NCBI GenBank assembly: GCA_024036415.1
Contig: JAMWET010006936.1
Coordinates: 1,074,001-1,138,000 of the forward strand
DNA: 64,000 nucleotides
DNA from: Prochilodus magdalenae
Lineage: Eukaryota > Chordata > Actinopteri > Characiformes > Prochilodontidae
Direction: 5' to 3'
Shown: in pieces, positions 14,749-28,839 of the stretch
Numbering within the stretch: the first letter of the stretch is position 1
Layout of the letters: each line of letters starts with the position of its first letter
The notes under the pieces: model-generated
Database searches by the model: none
Told to the model about the DNA's origin: nothing
The model's input: only the letters and a program-made list of their open reading frames with translations
Made by a program: the position numbers and the translations under genes

Positions 14749-15328
14749 GCAGCATGTTATGCCTTTACTGCCAACATTCACAAGTATTAGATCTAAAACC
14801 AAGCAAGCACATTGCTGTATTTAGTGATGGGATTTGTGCGATATTCCCAATCCTCATGGACCATTTCAAGGAACTTTAACACAGTGGTTTGACCCAGGAT
14901 AGTTTTGAGAAGATTTTATTGCTGTCTGACACAAATACAGCCTACCTTAAACATTTCTTTGCTCTCTCTATACATGAGCCTAGGTCTGCCTTTGTGTGAC
15001 ACACCGCTGGCTGCCTGGAGCTTCCTAGTATCCCCAAATAATGAAAAATAAAAACTTTTTTTAGTTTTTGGACAAATACATAACGACTCAATTTCCCTAA
15101 AGTGTGTTGACAAGCAGTCCTGTAGAGGTGGCTAAGAGGCCGGACTCGCATTAGCTATGAAATGTCGTGAGGCACCGGTCTAAACCCTCCGGTGTTTCCT
15201 CCAGCGGCTGTCCGCGTAGACAGCAGCTCCAGCGGGGTTTCACTCACCTCCTCCGCGCTGGTGGTTGCGGTGCTTACCAAGGACGCGGCGGTGGGCGTAG
15301 GGGAGCGCTGCAGGGTCACCAGAGCCAT
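595..15328 (-). CDS. ssh1: Slingshot protein phosphatase 1 (cofilin phosphatase), 15 coding exons
   Basis: Slingshot phosphatases remove the inhibitory phosphate from cofilin/ADF and so switch on actin filament turnover in the cytoplasm. Coding exons read leftward: 15248-15328, 12766-12803, 12539-12639, 12255-12319, 10210-10331, 10054-10122, 8093-8158, 7784-7978, 5990-6083, 5575-5703, 5003-5049, 4763-4909, 2970-3170, 2225-2819, 595-1783. Every junction up to 2225 has a GT-AG pair and keeps phase, giving 650 codons. The start (MALVTLQRSPTP) matches human SSH1 from memory. The N-terminal slingshot domain, the DEK-C-like segment (ECLIRTKLRNIMMSQDLE) and the dual-specificity phosphatase follow, with catalytic motif HCKMGVSRSAS at about Cys395/Arg401. 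SSH1 rather than SSH2 is favoured by residue matches and by the UNG and MYO1H neighbours. Oddities: the last exon is frame-broken (TGA at 1583-1585), and a Trp expected at the 8093/7978 junction reads Cys. Identity is very sure; the tail structure is not. Confidence 0.93.
1994..2113 (-). CDS. ssh1: Candidate alternative terminal exon of ssh1 (short isoform)
   Basis: On the minus strand a TTAATCTAG acceptor is followed by 39 open codons and TAA at 1994-1996, in phase 0 with the exon ending at 2225. It begins PVYEYMLKFAKAQQNIIQTQ. Splicing to it gives a protein of about 689 residues without the long tail. From memory, human SSH1 also has a short isoform of about that length, but I cannot compare the tail sequences. 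I infer an alternative last exon; it could instead be a poison exon or chance. No clear polyadenylation signal follows within about 60 bases. Confidence 0.5.
   Translation of the reverse strand, partial: PVYEYMLKFAKAQQNIIQTQKGRVDSVVTRQLIVKSTHG
2225..2819 (-). CDS. ssh1: ssh1 exon after the phosphatase domain (acidic linker)
   Basis: A 595-base exon that begins by completing a serine codon (SKQRNSKLW, the usual slingshot boundary) and ends in phase 0 at SCPSGFD followed by a GTGAGT donor. It encodes a low-complexity, mostly acidic linker with runs of Glu near EEEDEEEAQKEEAE, a RRLSDT motif and the conserved ASKRSCP box. Two different downstream exons, 1994-2113 and 595-1783, are both in phase with its donor. 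Confidence 0.88.
2970..3170 (-). CDS. ssh1: ssh1 exon carrying the phosphatase active site
   Basis: The exon encodes the end of the dual-specificity phosphatase fold. The signature Cys-x5-Arg loop is intact (HCKMGVSRSAS, Cys about residue 395), followed by AYAMKEYGWSLEKAYHFVKQ and the closing helix. The general-acid Asp expected from the family lies in the preceding exon (4763-4909), within RVCDDEATDLLAHWNE. Acceptor and donor are canonical, and both flanking junctions keep phase (AA|A before, AG|C after). Nothing in this exon suggests loss of catalysis. Confidence 0.93.
4010..4740 (+). mobile_element. Degraded Tc1-like transposase relic in an ssh1 intron
   Basis: Translating the plus strand in short, stop-interrupted pieces gives remnants typical of Tc1/mariner transposases: a segment like FILQHHNHPTTL (family FxxQHDNDPKHT) near 4380-4420 and a following stretch that parallels the [12 protein letters not shown] region. 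No terminal repeats were found, so the limits are approximate. The rest of the intron 3171-4762 shows nothing recognisable. Confidence 0.5.
6084..7783. other. ssh1 intron without recognised content
   Basis: AT-rich intronic sequence with short A/T runs (about 6935-6995). I see no gene, no transposon with terminal repeats and no clear regulatory motif. Confidence 0.4.
9898..9961. repeat. (TAC)n trinucleotide microsatellite
   Basis: A run of CTA/TAC triplets with two single interruptions, in the ssh1 intron 8159-10053. That intron shows nothing else I recognise. Confidence 0.9.
11216..11650. mobile_element. Relic of a common fish DNA transposon in an ssh1 intron
   Basis: The segment starts ACATCCCTGTTCCAACAAAA, the end sequence of a widespread fish class-II family, and continues with interior blocks I recognise from that family (GGAGACTC..., CAGCTCCCAAAG, AGAAGAGGTGATACAACA). 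I cannot name the family with certainty. A 30-base direct repeat beginning CATTTAGCGCATTATGAAAC is present at about 10877 and again at about 11361, so an older duplication or nested insertion is likely. No intact coding remains. Confidence 0.55.
12651..12697. repeat. (AC)n microsatellite adjoining an ssh1 splice acceptor
   Basis: About 23 AC units on the plus strand, read as (TG)n in the ssh1 transcript. The tract ends only nine bases before the AG (12640-12641) of the exon 12539-12639 acceptor, so it takes the place of most of the upstream pyrimidine tract. Confidence 0.95.
12880..13020 (-). mobile_element. Tc1-like transposon fragment, antisense, in ssh1 intron 1
   Basis: It contains TTTCCACAAGATTCTGGAGT and, directly after, CCATACCATTATCCCTCCTC. 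Both are well-known blocks of the antisense transposase of one fish Tc1-like family, but they are normally hundreds of bases apart, so this copy has an internal deletion. Other pieces of the same family are at 16890-17075 and 48509-48905. Confidence 0.6.
13340..14250 (+). mobile_element. Degraded Tc1-like transposon in ssh1 intron 1
   Basis: Stop-ridden plus-strand translations preserve Tc1-like transposase blocks in order: LVTLKNRKARFDVTR near 13755-13800, MMVTHGGGSIMVRACIAANG near 13880-13940, and the remnant of a MDNDPKHT-like motif near 14045-14075. Several frameshifts and stops separate them, so the copy is dead. The rest of the intron to exon 1 holds the (CT)n tract and nothing else recognised. 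Confidence 0.6.
14667..14748. repeat. (CT)n microsatellite
   Basis: About 40 CT dinucleotides with a single imperfection near the right end, inside ssh1 intron 1. A Ser-Leu reading frame through it is an artefact of the repeat. Confidence 0.95.
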
Positions 15329-15600
15329 GGCTGGAGTAAAGTGGAAGAGCTGCCGCCTCCTCCTCCTCCTCCTCCTCCTCCTGCTCCTGTTCCCAAAACC
15401 ACTCAGCTACGTCTGCTCTCCTTCGCGCTCCACGGCCTTACAGTTTCACCACCCTGGTAAACCCATGTTCGGTTTTGGTCCAACTCAGCTCGCGTGCGTC
15501 TGATCTCATCTCCCGAGTCTTCTGCCCACCCGTATTCCTACAAGCCCCGCCCTCCTGCACTAGGATTGGCTATTAACGCTCGTGAGCGGGAATAAAGGAT
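15130..15600 (-). promoter_or_regulatory. ssh1: CpG-rich 5' region and probable promoter of ssh1
   Basis: This stretch is clearly richer in G+C and CpG than the AT-rich surroundings. It brackets coding exon 1 (15248-15328), whose ATG sits in a good Kozak setting (GCCATGG on the minus strand). A long GGA-rich purine run, seen as TCC/CTC triplets on the plus strand, lies just upstream of the ATG at about 15352-15381 and would be in the 5' UTR. I see no clear TATA box, which fits a CpG-island promoter. The transcription start cannot be fixed from sequence alone. Confidence 0.6.
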
Positions 15601-16889
15601 ACATACAAGTTATAGAAGCCGAACGTATCATGTAGGAGCGTCGCTTCAGTGTCCTACAAGGTGCGGACTGGTTATGAACACGGGATAGTCTAACAGTCCC
15701 AGTGCAGGACGCCGGGTTTGTCGGAATACGGGTGTGAGAAGCACACTAGGCGGGCAGAAGCTCCTCGGCCAATCGCTTTATGGTGACTCCAACTTCTCCC
15801 TGACAACAGCATCCCATGCTGTGGAAGCAGCCAATGAACTTCATCCCTGAAATTTTGACTGCCATGGACTTGGGAATCAATTCCACGTTTTACGTTTTTC
15901 ATGTCACCCATGAACTGGTTTAGATTCAGCTGTACACACAGACAGGCTGGGGTAAAAGTGGCCCAGGGCAGCTTTTAAAGGAGCAATATGTAAGATTTTT
16001 AGTGTAAAATAATCAGAATGTAACAGAAATTATCAACAGAATGGGAAGAAATAACAGTTTTGACAGTACCTAAAGCATATCTCTTTATCGTGCCACAGAG
16101 AAACCATGTCACAGAGAGTCCAATTACACACATAATACTAATAATAATCAATAGTTTTTGCGTATGCAGTCTATAGTACAGTTACGAATGTCAGAGTTAA
16201 GTCTTTTCAAAAAATTGTTAATGAACACCTAAAACCAGTGTGTTAATGATAGACACTATTGTGCCACAATGCAATGGGACATGGAAAACAAAAGTTATAT
16301 GGAAATACAACAGCAGCTGCGGTGGTGGGTGGATAAGAAATTGTGTATAAATGCAAATTTAACCAAAATCTGTCAAAACATACTGGAAAATCATAAATGT
16401 TTATTAATTATAAATAGTAAAATATATTGCAAATTAAAAATGTTTTTTATTTATAATAATAATATTTTTTTTTTAAAGAAGCCAAAGCAGGTATGAGTAT
16501 ACTTGGTATGAGGTAGAGTCCAGCCTGGTATGATGTAAGCTTCATCACTTCCTAATGATGATGATGAAATGATGTAGTATGCTAATATTGTGTGTACTAG
16601 CCGCAGAACTCCTACTATCAAGATTACTGCATAGCATATACTGTGTAGTACACAACTGAGATGCAGCCATCTACTGAAGGTAGCATGCTAACCAGCTAAC
16701 CAATGCAGGATACTGCTTTGTTTGTTAGTCTACCTCTTTAAAAGCCTCTTTTGGATGCAATGAAGCTCCCAGGTGCAGATTTTAAGAGAGCATTGGAGGC
16801 TTGCTCCTCAGCAATCAACAATCAACATTTTAACTGTACGTGGTCTGAGTTCTGTAGTTTCTAACCGTTTCAATACAAATTTCACAGAC

Positions 16890-17075
16890 TGACTTGTTGG
16901 TGTGGTGGAACCCTATCACAGTACCATGCTCAAACCCAGTGAGCTCTTTAGAACAACCCATTCTTTTTAGAAATGTCTGAAATGGGAGACATTCTTGATT
17001 TTATATATCTGTGGCAATGGGACTGAATGAAACACATAAATTCAGGGTTTAAGATCTGTGTCTCAATACTTTTGT
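16890..17075 (-). mobile_element. Tc1-like transposon fragment (antisense)
   Basis: It carries GTGGTGGAACCCTATCACAG, a GAGCTC followed by CAACCCATTCTTT, and TTGATTTTATA...TGTGGCAATGG in the order found near one end of a common fish Tc1-like element whose transposase reads on the minus strand. Only the end portion is present. Confidence 0.5.
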
Positions 17076-17257
17076 GTGCATGTCATTCCAGGTTGTGAAG
17101 ATGATGTCCCTTCCCATAGGACTGTCAATGGCTGGTGTTCCTTTTTAAACAAGTCCTGTTCACCAGCTTGGTTATCGAATGTTCCGTTCCACCTGGAATG
17201 CTGCAGCTGGCAAACAGGAAGCCCAACAGCTTCTACATCTTAAACGAGTTTCTAGTT

Positions 17258-17640
17258 GCTCAGCGTTTAACACTGAGTAAACTGATGGGAGGAGCAGTTC
17301 CACCTTTATTAGCATCACAGCCCCAACAGTAACCTGTATGTAGCAGCCATGCTGTGTGATTATATCACCATTTGCCTGTTAAAGCAGATCATCTTTAATG
17401 GGACGTTTCATTGAATATTTGAAAGGTTGATTTTAGTTTTCTGCCTGTTTCTGTTTTGACATGTTGATTCTGTGTGATCATGATGTCTCACGGTAAAGCA
17501 GCCAATCAGAGCAGAGCTTCTAATTATTCATGCATTTATCAAAAAAAGGGAAAGCAGCTAGTTTCATTCTAGGCAAAAATCATAGGGGTGTAAATAGGTG
17601 TGTAAAACCACATCTAGGCACCAACCATAGTTACATGGAG
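17258..17640. repeat. Dispersed repeat, copy 1 (related copy at 37267-37830)
   Basis: From CTCAGCGTTTAACACTGA onward this matches the segment at 37267-37830 over several blocks, including GAGCAGTTCCACCTTTATTA, the CAGTAACCTGTA...AGCCATGCTGTG block, TTCTGTGTGATCA and GGGAAAGCAG/GGGAGCTCAT followed by TTCATTCTAGG/TTAATTCTAGG. In the second copy a THAP-like coding remnant precedes it, which suggests the tail of a P-element-like transposon. Confidence 0.5.
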
Positions 17641-17805
17641 AACATCAAAGAACAATGTACAGCATTAATGCAAAGAATGGTTGCACGAGATTAAAGTTTG
17701 TAATCAGTTGTAATGATGACTTTGCTAGGAAGCACAATGGAGAGATTCTTGCTCAGTGGTGGATTGATTACTGACTGATACAGATAAATGACAGCAATAG
17801 CAATC

Positions 17806-18478
17806 AGGTGAGTAGAGGAGTGATCAGATGAGTGATCAGGTGAGTAGAGGAGTGATCAGGTGAGTAGAGGAGTCAACAGCTGGTAGAAAAGTAAACAGGT
17901 GGGTAGAAGAATAAACAGATGAGTTGCAGAGTGATCATGTGAGTAGAGGAGTGATCAGGTGAGTAGAGGAGTGATCAGGTGAGTAGAGGGGTGATCAGAT
18001 GAGTAGAGGAGTGATCAGGTGAGTAGAGGGGTGATCAGATGAGTAGAAGAGTGATCAGATGAGTAGGGGTGCGATCAGATGAGTGGAGGGGTGATCAGAT
18101 GAGTAGGGGTGCTCAGATGAGTGGAGGGGTGATCAGATGAGTAGGGGTGCTCAGATGAGTGGAGGGGTGCTCAGATGAGTAGAGGTGCTCAGATGAGTGG
18201 AGGGGTGCTCAGATGAGTAGAGGGGTGATCAGATGAGTAGGGGTGCTCAGATGAGTGAAGGGGTGCTCAGATGAGTAGAGGGGTGATCAGATGAGTAGAG
18301 GGGTGATCAGATGAGTAGAGGGGTGATCAGATGAGTAGAGGGGTGATCAGGTGAGTAGATGAGTGATCAGGTGAGTAGATGAGTGATCAGATGAGTAGAG
18401 GGGTGAGCAGATGAGTAGAGGGGTGAGCAGATGAGTAGAGGGGTGAGCAGATGAGTAGGGGGGTGATGAGGTGGGTAT
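17806..18478 (+). repeat. 20-bp minisatellite, about 33 copies
   Basis: A tandem array with unit GATCAGATGAGTAGAGGGGT and variants (GATCAGGTGAGTAGAGGAGT, and shortened units lacking GAT). It lies in the intergenic region between ssh1 and ung. Units drift from left (GGTGAGTAGAGGA) to right (GATGAGTAGAGGGG), as expected of a minisatellite evolving by unequal exchange. A short minus-strand frame through the array is an artefact. There are no spacers, so it is not a CRISPR-type array. Confidence 0.95.
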
Positions 18479-18591
18479 GTCACTCTGAGCGCACTCTCTC
18501 TTCTCTTTTCTTTCTTAACCATTTTGTAAAAACACCATTTTGTGAACACAGCTATTGTATTCAGTGTTGTTTGCTACTTGAGTGGTTAGGC

Positions 18592-19015
18592 CAGTGATCT
18601 ACAAACCCTAGTCCTGGACAGCTACCTTCCTGCAGAACTGAGTCCCAACCTGCATCCAATTAGCTGCCCCAGCCCACCTGTAACTCTAATAAAGCTGATC
18701 CTGCCAGTCAGGAACTTGGGAAGAGGTTGGGGCAGCTGTGGCAAATTGTGTTTGGAATAAAGCCAGACAGTTCTACTGTTTCCAGTCTAATGGAGTTTAT
18801 TATACCTGTATATATGTAGAAGACCAACTGCATGAGAGGTTATGGAACAAAGGACAGGAAAAGGATTTGAGCTGTCCGATGCTCTAGGTTAGATCACTGC
18901 AACTCAGAAAGGGCTTATTAACAATCTGATAAGTTGTATAAGGTGTGTTAGGAGCAGGGAGAGCACCAACATGAGCAGGGCAGGGTGCCTCCAGGACCAG
19001 GGTTGAAAAACAATG
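18592..19015. mobile_element. hAT-like MITE
   Basis: The left end CAGTGATCTACAAACCCTAG and the right end ...CCAGGACCAGGGTTGAAAAA are imperfect inverted repeats of a family very common in fish. The flanking eight bases (GGTTAGGC and GTTTAGAT) match at five positions, in keeping with an old hAT-type target duplication. No coding capacity. Confidence 0.6.
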
Positions 19016-19019
19016 GTTT

Positions 19020-20020
19020 AGATCATGGATAGCCCAACTGTCAGGTCAGATCGCCAGCCGGAGATCTCCTAGTAGTCCAGATGGGCAGTGCGCTGAGCTA
19101 AGCCAATAAAAATATGTGAGTGCACCCCAGTTAACGCTACTGGTGTTGAGCTAGGCTTCGCAGCCCAGCCATGAGTCAGCAGTGTGAATAGGGCTGTGTG
19201 CACAGAACTGGGGGCACTTTAGTGCTTCTGGCCACAATTACCACACAACTGTTTACTGATCTTATTGAAACTCCAGCCAGTTAGCAGTCTTTATGAATGA
19301 AATGAACAGCAATTAGTTCAATTTATGTTTGTGCATCCTGCATTCCTGGTGTGTTGGTGGTACGCCTGAAGCAGCTTAACAGTGAGCTTGTTTGCGATGA
19401 TAAATGCAAACCACAAGATGTCACTCTTCTCAATACTCTGAGGCTTCAAAGCATTTCCCAGTCATGGAAAAGAGCTTCACAAGACCGCATTCTGCCACAA
19501 TGGAAAATGGTCATGTAAAAAAGAATTATGACTCATTTTGCTGCATAAATCCCCAAAAAGGCTGTAGGTGGACCAATAACTCCAGTTTAAGATATCAGAA
19601 TTTGATTTGTTCACATTCTTTTTCATAGTAAAGCATTTTCTGATAGATTAAAGTTCTAAGCATCTGTACTACACAATGTATTGCTATTGCCTGAACTTCA
19701 TCCCCTAAAATTCCTTGTTCTGTTTCTGCAAATATTTCTTTGTTATTGACTTTGTCCATTTTGGCAGCTGAACACGTGCTTAAATTTTATGAGGTCATTA
19801 TTATGACAGCTGAACAAGTGCTTAAACAAGTGGATTTCGATTGGCTACTGCCCAGGACGCAGGTAAACATATTGGGAGACACCAGCAGTGACTGTCATTA
19901 ACCACACCACATATTTTGTGTGCTGTGATATATGCCCCAAAAAATGTAGACACCGCATCCAGTGTTCCTTCCTAAATCGAATGTATTAAAAGTTTGTTTG
20001 TTCCCAGTTTGCTACAGTGA
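19020..20020. other. Intergenic DNA, nothing recognised
   Basis: No gene, repeat family or regulatory motif that I can support. Confidence 0.35.
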
Positions 20021-20029
20021 CATCCTCTG

Positions 20030-20830
20030 TCCTTACATAAGAGTTCAAAATTGGATGGGACATTCCATTTCTGAAGTTGTGCATGCATTTAACATCCCTG
20101 AATTCATAGTGTCACATGTGTACCAGGAAAATGTCATAGAAAACATTAATACCCACAGTGTACACCGCAGTGGCCGCTCATTGATAGTCTGACAAGCAAC
20201 TCTGGCAGAAATCACATCCACATTCAGTGCAGGAGGCCCCACATGCATACCCTGCAGGTCAGTGCAGCGTTGAAGACCCACCAGAGTACCTCTGTTAACA
20301 CCACAAGACTGGACACTGTGCCTCACCTGGGCAGAGGTTGCTAACTGTATCCTACAGGACTGGCTGGTCCAAGGAGTCACGGTATCATTTGTTTCAGGCT
20401 GATAGAGTTTGTGTGTTGTTCCGTACTGGTGTACGGAACAACACACAAACTACGTTTCATTACTTGGTAACCATTTGCACCCCTTTATGGACTTCATGTA
20501 CTGCCACAATGATGGGATATTCCAGACGGATTATGCGCATCATCATGGGATTGGTTCGAGGAGCATTCTAGAGAGGCTGACAAATTAGGTGACCTGCTCG
20601 TTCACCGGACATAGCTCAACTGAGCCATTCCACTCTCATGCCTCGTTCAAACTCTGATTATTTATGCCTCCTTGCCATGAGCACACTGGCCAGTGTTCAA
20701 CAAGATAACCGCACACAACTTATACAGGTGAGGTGTTGTTGCTCCAAAGCCATCCCCTGAGGTAACACCAAACACTTAATCAATTTACATACTGATATCA
20801 CATGACTTCTGTATGTCAGTGTATACAGAC
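20030..20830 (+). mobile_element. Degraded Tc1-like transposon with an internal hairpin
   Basis: Plus-strand reading gives a helix-turn-helix remnant (SISEVVHAFNIPEFIVSHVY, a Tc1 paired-domain-like segment) at about 20060-20120, then blocks resembling ...AEITSTF, RPTRVPLLT-like and HLHPFM in shifting frames. Terminal repeats were not identified, so the limits are approximate. A perfect 20-base inverted repeat lies at 20407-20450. Confidence 0.6.
20407..20450. repeat. Perfect 20-bp inverted repeat with 4-base loop
   Basis: The arm GTTTGTGTGTTGTTCCGTAC at 20407-20426 is followed by loop TGGT and its exact reverse complement at 20431-20450. It lies in degraded transposase DNA where neighbouring positions have decayed, so the perfect match implies a recent local inverted duplication. 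Confidence 0.95.
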
Positions 20831-21559
20831 ATTTTTAAATATTGATGGACTTTACCTTTAAGATACAAAATCAGACTCTATGATAACAGGCAAGCTTCAG
20901 TCGAACACAGACTCCAGGGTCCCAGGCTCACCTAGTCAGTATTTGTATTATGTAATATTCAATAACCTGACTTTTCATAGTGTCTCTATTGTACACAAGC
21001 AGGAGAATTTGCTATACCAAACACAAGTAAAGGGTTTTTAATTGTGTGAGGGGGTCTGAGAGTTTGATGCTGTTTTCCATTAATGACATTTCTGTCTACA
21101 GTTCAGCCCACCTCAACACTGCTGCTCAATAGAGTCTTAGTTTTGAAAACAGGAAGCAGCAACAAGTGCTGTAACACTTCACAGATTTATCGTCCCTGAG
21201 GGAAACATTGCTGTGAGCACACACACTGCTGTCTAGCTGCCTCCTGCAACTTCTAGAACTGACTCAGCTAGTCAGTATGAAACAATCTGGGCTATGTTAG
21301 TGTCAGATTAGAGACACCACACTGCCCTGTGCCTCATACTGATCTCTCATACTGAGAGCAAAGGCCTTTCCAATAATAGTGGAGATTTGAGTTTAATTAA
21401 AGTCATTATTTATACTGATTTTTGTTCTCGCTCCTGACAACCCATAGCACAACACACCTCTGGAGCCCTCCATGAGCTGGATCAGGTATGTTGGGCTAGG
21501 GATCAGTTGAAATTGTGCAGTGCAGGATAAATAAAACTCTCTGTCTCATAAATAGCCAC

Positions 21560-22020
21560 TGCCTGTAAACAACACATGATGATTAAGGGGACCAATTATG
21601 CTTTTCCGGAATGTTCTCTTCCCTGTAGTGTGTTATGTAGCTGTTTGTACATGTCAACAGTCCGCAAAGCTATAAAATCAAAAGGACACGCTAAAGAAAG
21701 AAACTATCTCCCACAAAAATCGCTGATCCCAGCTGCCTAAAACGCCTGGCTAAAATTCCACCCCTTTCTCTGTTACAAGGTAACCTTGTAACACAGTCCT
21801 TATTGTCCGCCTACCAGCCCTGATAAATAACTCCTGCTCCAGTCTAGTTGTTCTACCAGACCTTCAGGATCGGACCAATGCAACTGTAAGAATAGCCCCA
21901 GTGGTGTGGAGGCGGAACTAGCAGGATGCTGCTCTGGCAGTTGGCTAATCAGAACAGAATTGGAGAGTGGACTAATCACAGCACAGTAAGTTCGTTAGGG
22001 GGCGTGGCTTAAAGACACAG
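21560..22020. repeat. Probable dispersed repeat, class unknown
   Basis: GGGACCAATTATGCTTTTCC followed by TTCCCTGTAGTGTGTTATGT is the opening of a repeat seen throughout fish genomes (cells of the type AAAGGGACATATTATGC...). I could not define both ends or assign a class. The region 22020-23700 beyond it shows nothing I recognise; a 5' exon of ung may hide there. Confidence 0.35.
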
Positions 22021-23706
22021 GAGCTCTACCAGTGTGTTTCAGACAGAGGGTGAACATAGACGTACAGTATGAGAGAAATATTGTGCTTTGTAAACCTGTA
22101 AATCTGTTCTAGTAGACCCCAAAACAGTAGGCCCAAACTACCCTTGGTCTCAGACGTTAAAACAAGAGCCAGTGCTGAAACCTAGAAAGAAAAATTACTG
22201 CTTGGAGTTAAGCCCAGCATAGATGCAAGACAATGCATTCCAATCAGTACCTAGCTCACTTAAGGACTTCACAAACGGATGGTCTTCAGTTTCCAAAAGT
22301 TCCAGCAATAGTCTTTACATGTCTGGAGTTAGTTCTGTAAATAGCATCTGTCCTCGATTCAGTCCTAACTGAAACTATGTTGACTAAATACATAAGACTT
22401 CAGAGTCATTTCTGTAATACAGTAACAGGTCTACCACACTCCCCAAGTTTACTCAGGGCGTCTGGAAAGAGTGAAGTTGATAGGAAACCTCACTAGTGTG
22501 GATTCTATAAAACATTTATTGTTGGGTATATTTGTTCATGAAGAAGTGTGAACAGAATCACATCCCAAATGCAAACGTTGCACGCTTCATTACAGGCTTC
22601 CTCAGCACAGACATATACATACTTTATGTAGATGCACATGGTTTAACGGGACAGCTTGAGTTCTGGCTTTCACTTTGGCTTTGGCTTGCAGCTTCAGACA
22701 TGGTGCATGCTTCCAAACTAGGCTGTAGTCCTTGCACACCCATTCTTCAAAGCTTACACTAGGCCAGGGTAAGTTAGGCGGTTAACAGTTACAGCTATGG
22801 GTTTAAACCTCAAACCGTATTCAGAACTAACCTGGAGTTTCACTTTCACAAATTTTCACCAATCGGTTTGGCATCTTGCAGAGCAAATACATTTGCATAT
22901 ATTTGCTGCAGCTCTGAGTGCAAGAAACTCCCATAGAGACATGCACTTTCTGCAGATGCAACCTCCGGCTAACTTAGAGCACTGATGTCACAAGGTATGT
23001 GTGCCTAAATATATCAGGTGTATTTGTGTTTATCCGCAGCTTGTATATCCTAATAGCTTCTTTGAACTTCAGTCGAACTGTTGTGTAGCATATTAGCAAT
23101 GAACTGGTGGTGTTAAAGATTCGCCTTGCTTTCCATTCATTATGAAAGGGCCGAATACAGCTTTTGATCATGAATGGTTGTGTGAAAGTGGATAAGAAGT
23201 CGTTGGTTGACTCAGACTTGGGCTGTGGGTTAGCTGAGTTGGCGATGGGTAGCGTGGTTGAACCGAGAAATGAAGGGAAAGAGACTCTATCATAGACTTC
23301 ACTCTTTAATGCTGAATGCTGTTCTCAAGTTACTGGTAATTGCTACTAGACATGCTCCGCCATATTTTCTCTGCTGCTCTTTTTCACTCTTTCCCGCCTT
23401 TTTCTCGCTCTCTCTTACTTGCTCGCTCACTCACCCACTCCGCCTACTGCTCTACATCATCAACACATACAGCAGATTTTAAACAGCCATTTACAGGATG
23501 TAGTTTCCATATAACAATTATTAATTACTGCTCTTACAGTTGCATAGCACCTTGCAAGGGGCTTGTTAATGTGCTGACGTTCACTTTAACTGCATTTGGG
23601 ATGTTGGTAAATTAGTCTGTATATAATATCTCCGCTCAGTCTGACTGAATGAGAATATGTGTAGAACATGTTGCAGTGTAGTTTTAGTGTTTGTTGTCTT
23701 TAGGCA

Positions 23707-28794
<5,088 letters not shown>

Positions 28795-28831
28795 CTGCCG
28801 TAGATTTCTAGAGCAGCTTTAGTAATATAAT

Positions 28832-28837
28832 ATTAAA
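28832..28837 (+). terminator. Candidate polyadenylation signal of ung (ATTAAA)
   Basis: The common variant ATTAAA lies 38 bases after the stop codon. A GT-rich stretch (TGTGTGTGTGC, about 28861) follows at a plausible distance for a cleavage element. This would give a very short 3' UTR. Confidence 0.5.
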
Positions 28838-28839
28838 TC

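Noticed and set aside
14539..14790. Ser-Leu repeat protein
   Set aside because: A reading of the (CT)n microsatellite.
15167..15503. Plus-strand frames with leucine-rich or proline-rich runs over the ssh1 5' end
   Set aside because: Antisense shadows of ssh1 exon 1 and of the GGA-rich 5' UTR.
15960..16160. TTAAAGGAGCAATATGTAAGATTTT, like the start of a common fish repeat
   Set aside because: Too little of the element is recognisable to define limits or class.
17806..18478. CRISPR-like array
   Set aside because: The units are directly tandem with no unique spacers, and the genome is vertebrate; it is a minisatellite.
23258..23615. Possible ung 5' exon with PCNA-binding motif
   Set aside because: The open frames here show no QxxLxxFF-like motif and no donor in phase with the exon at 23704.
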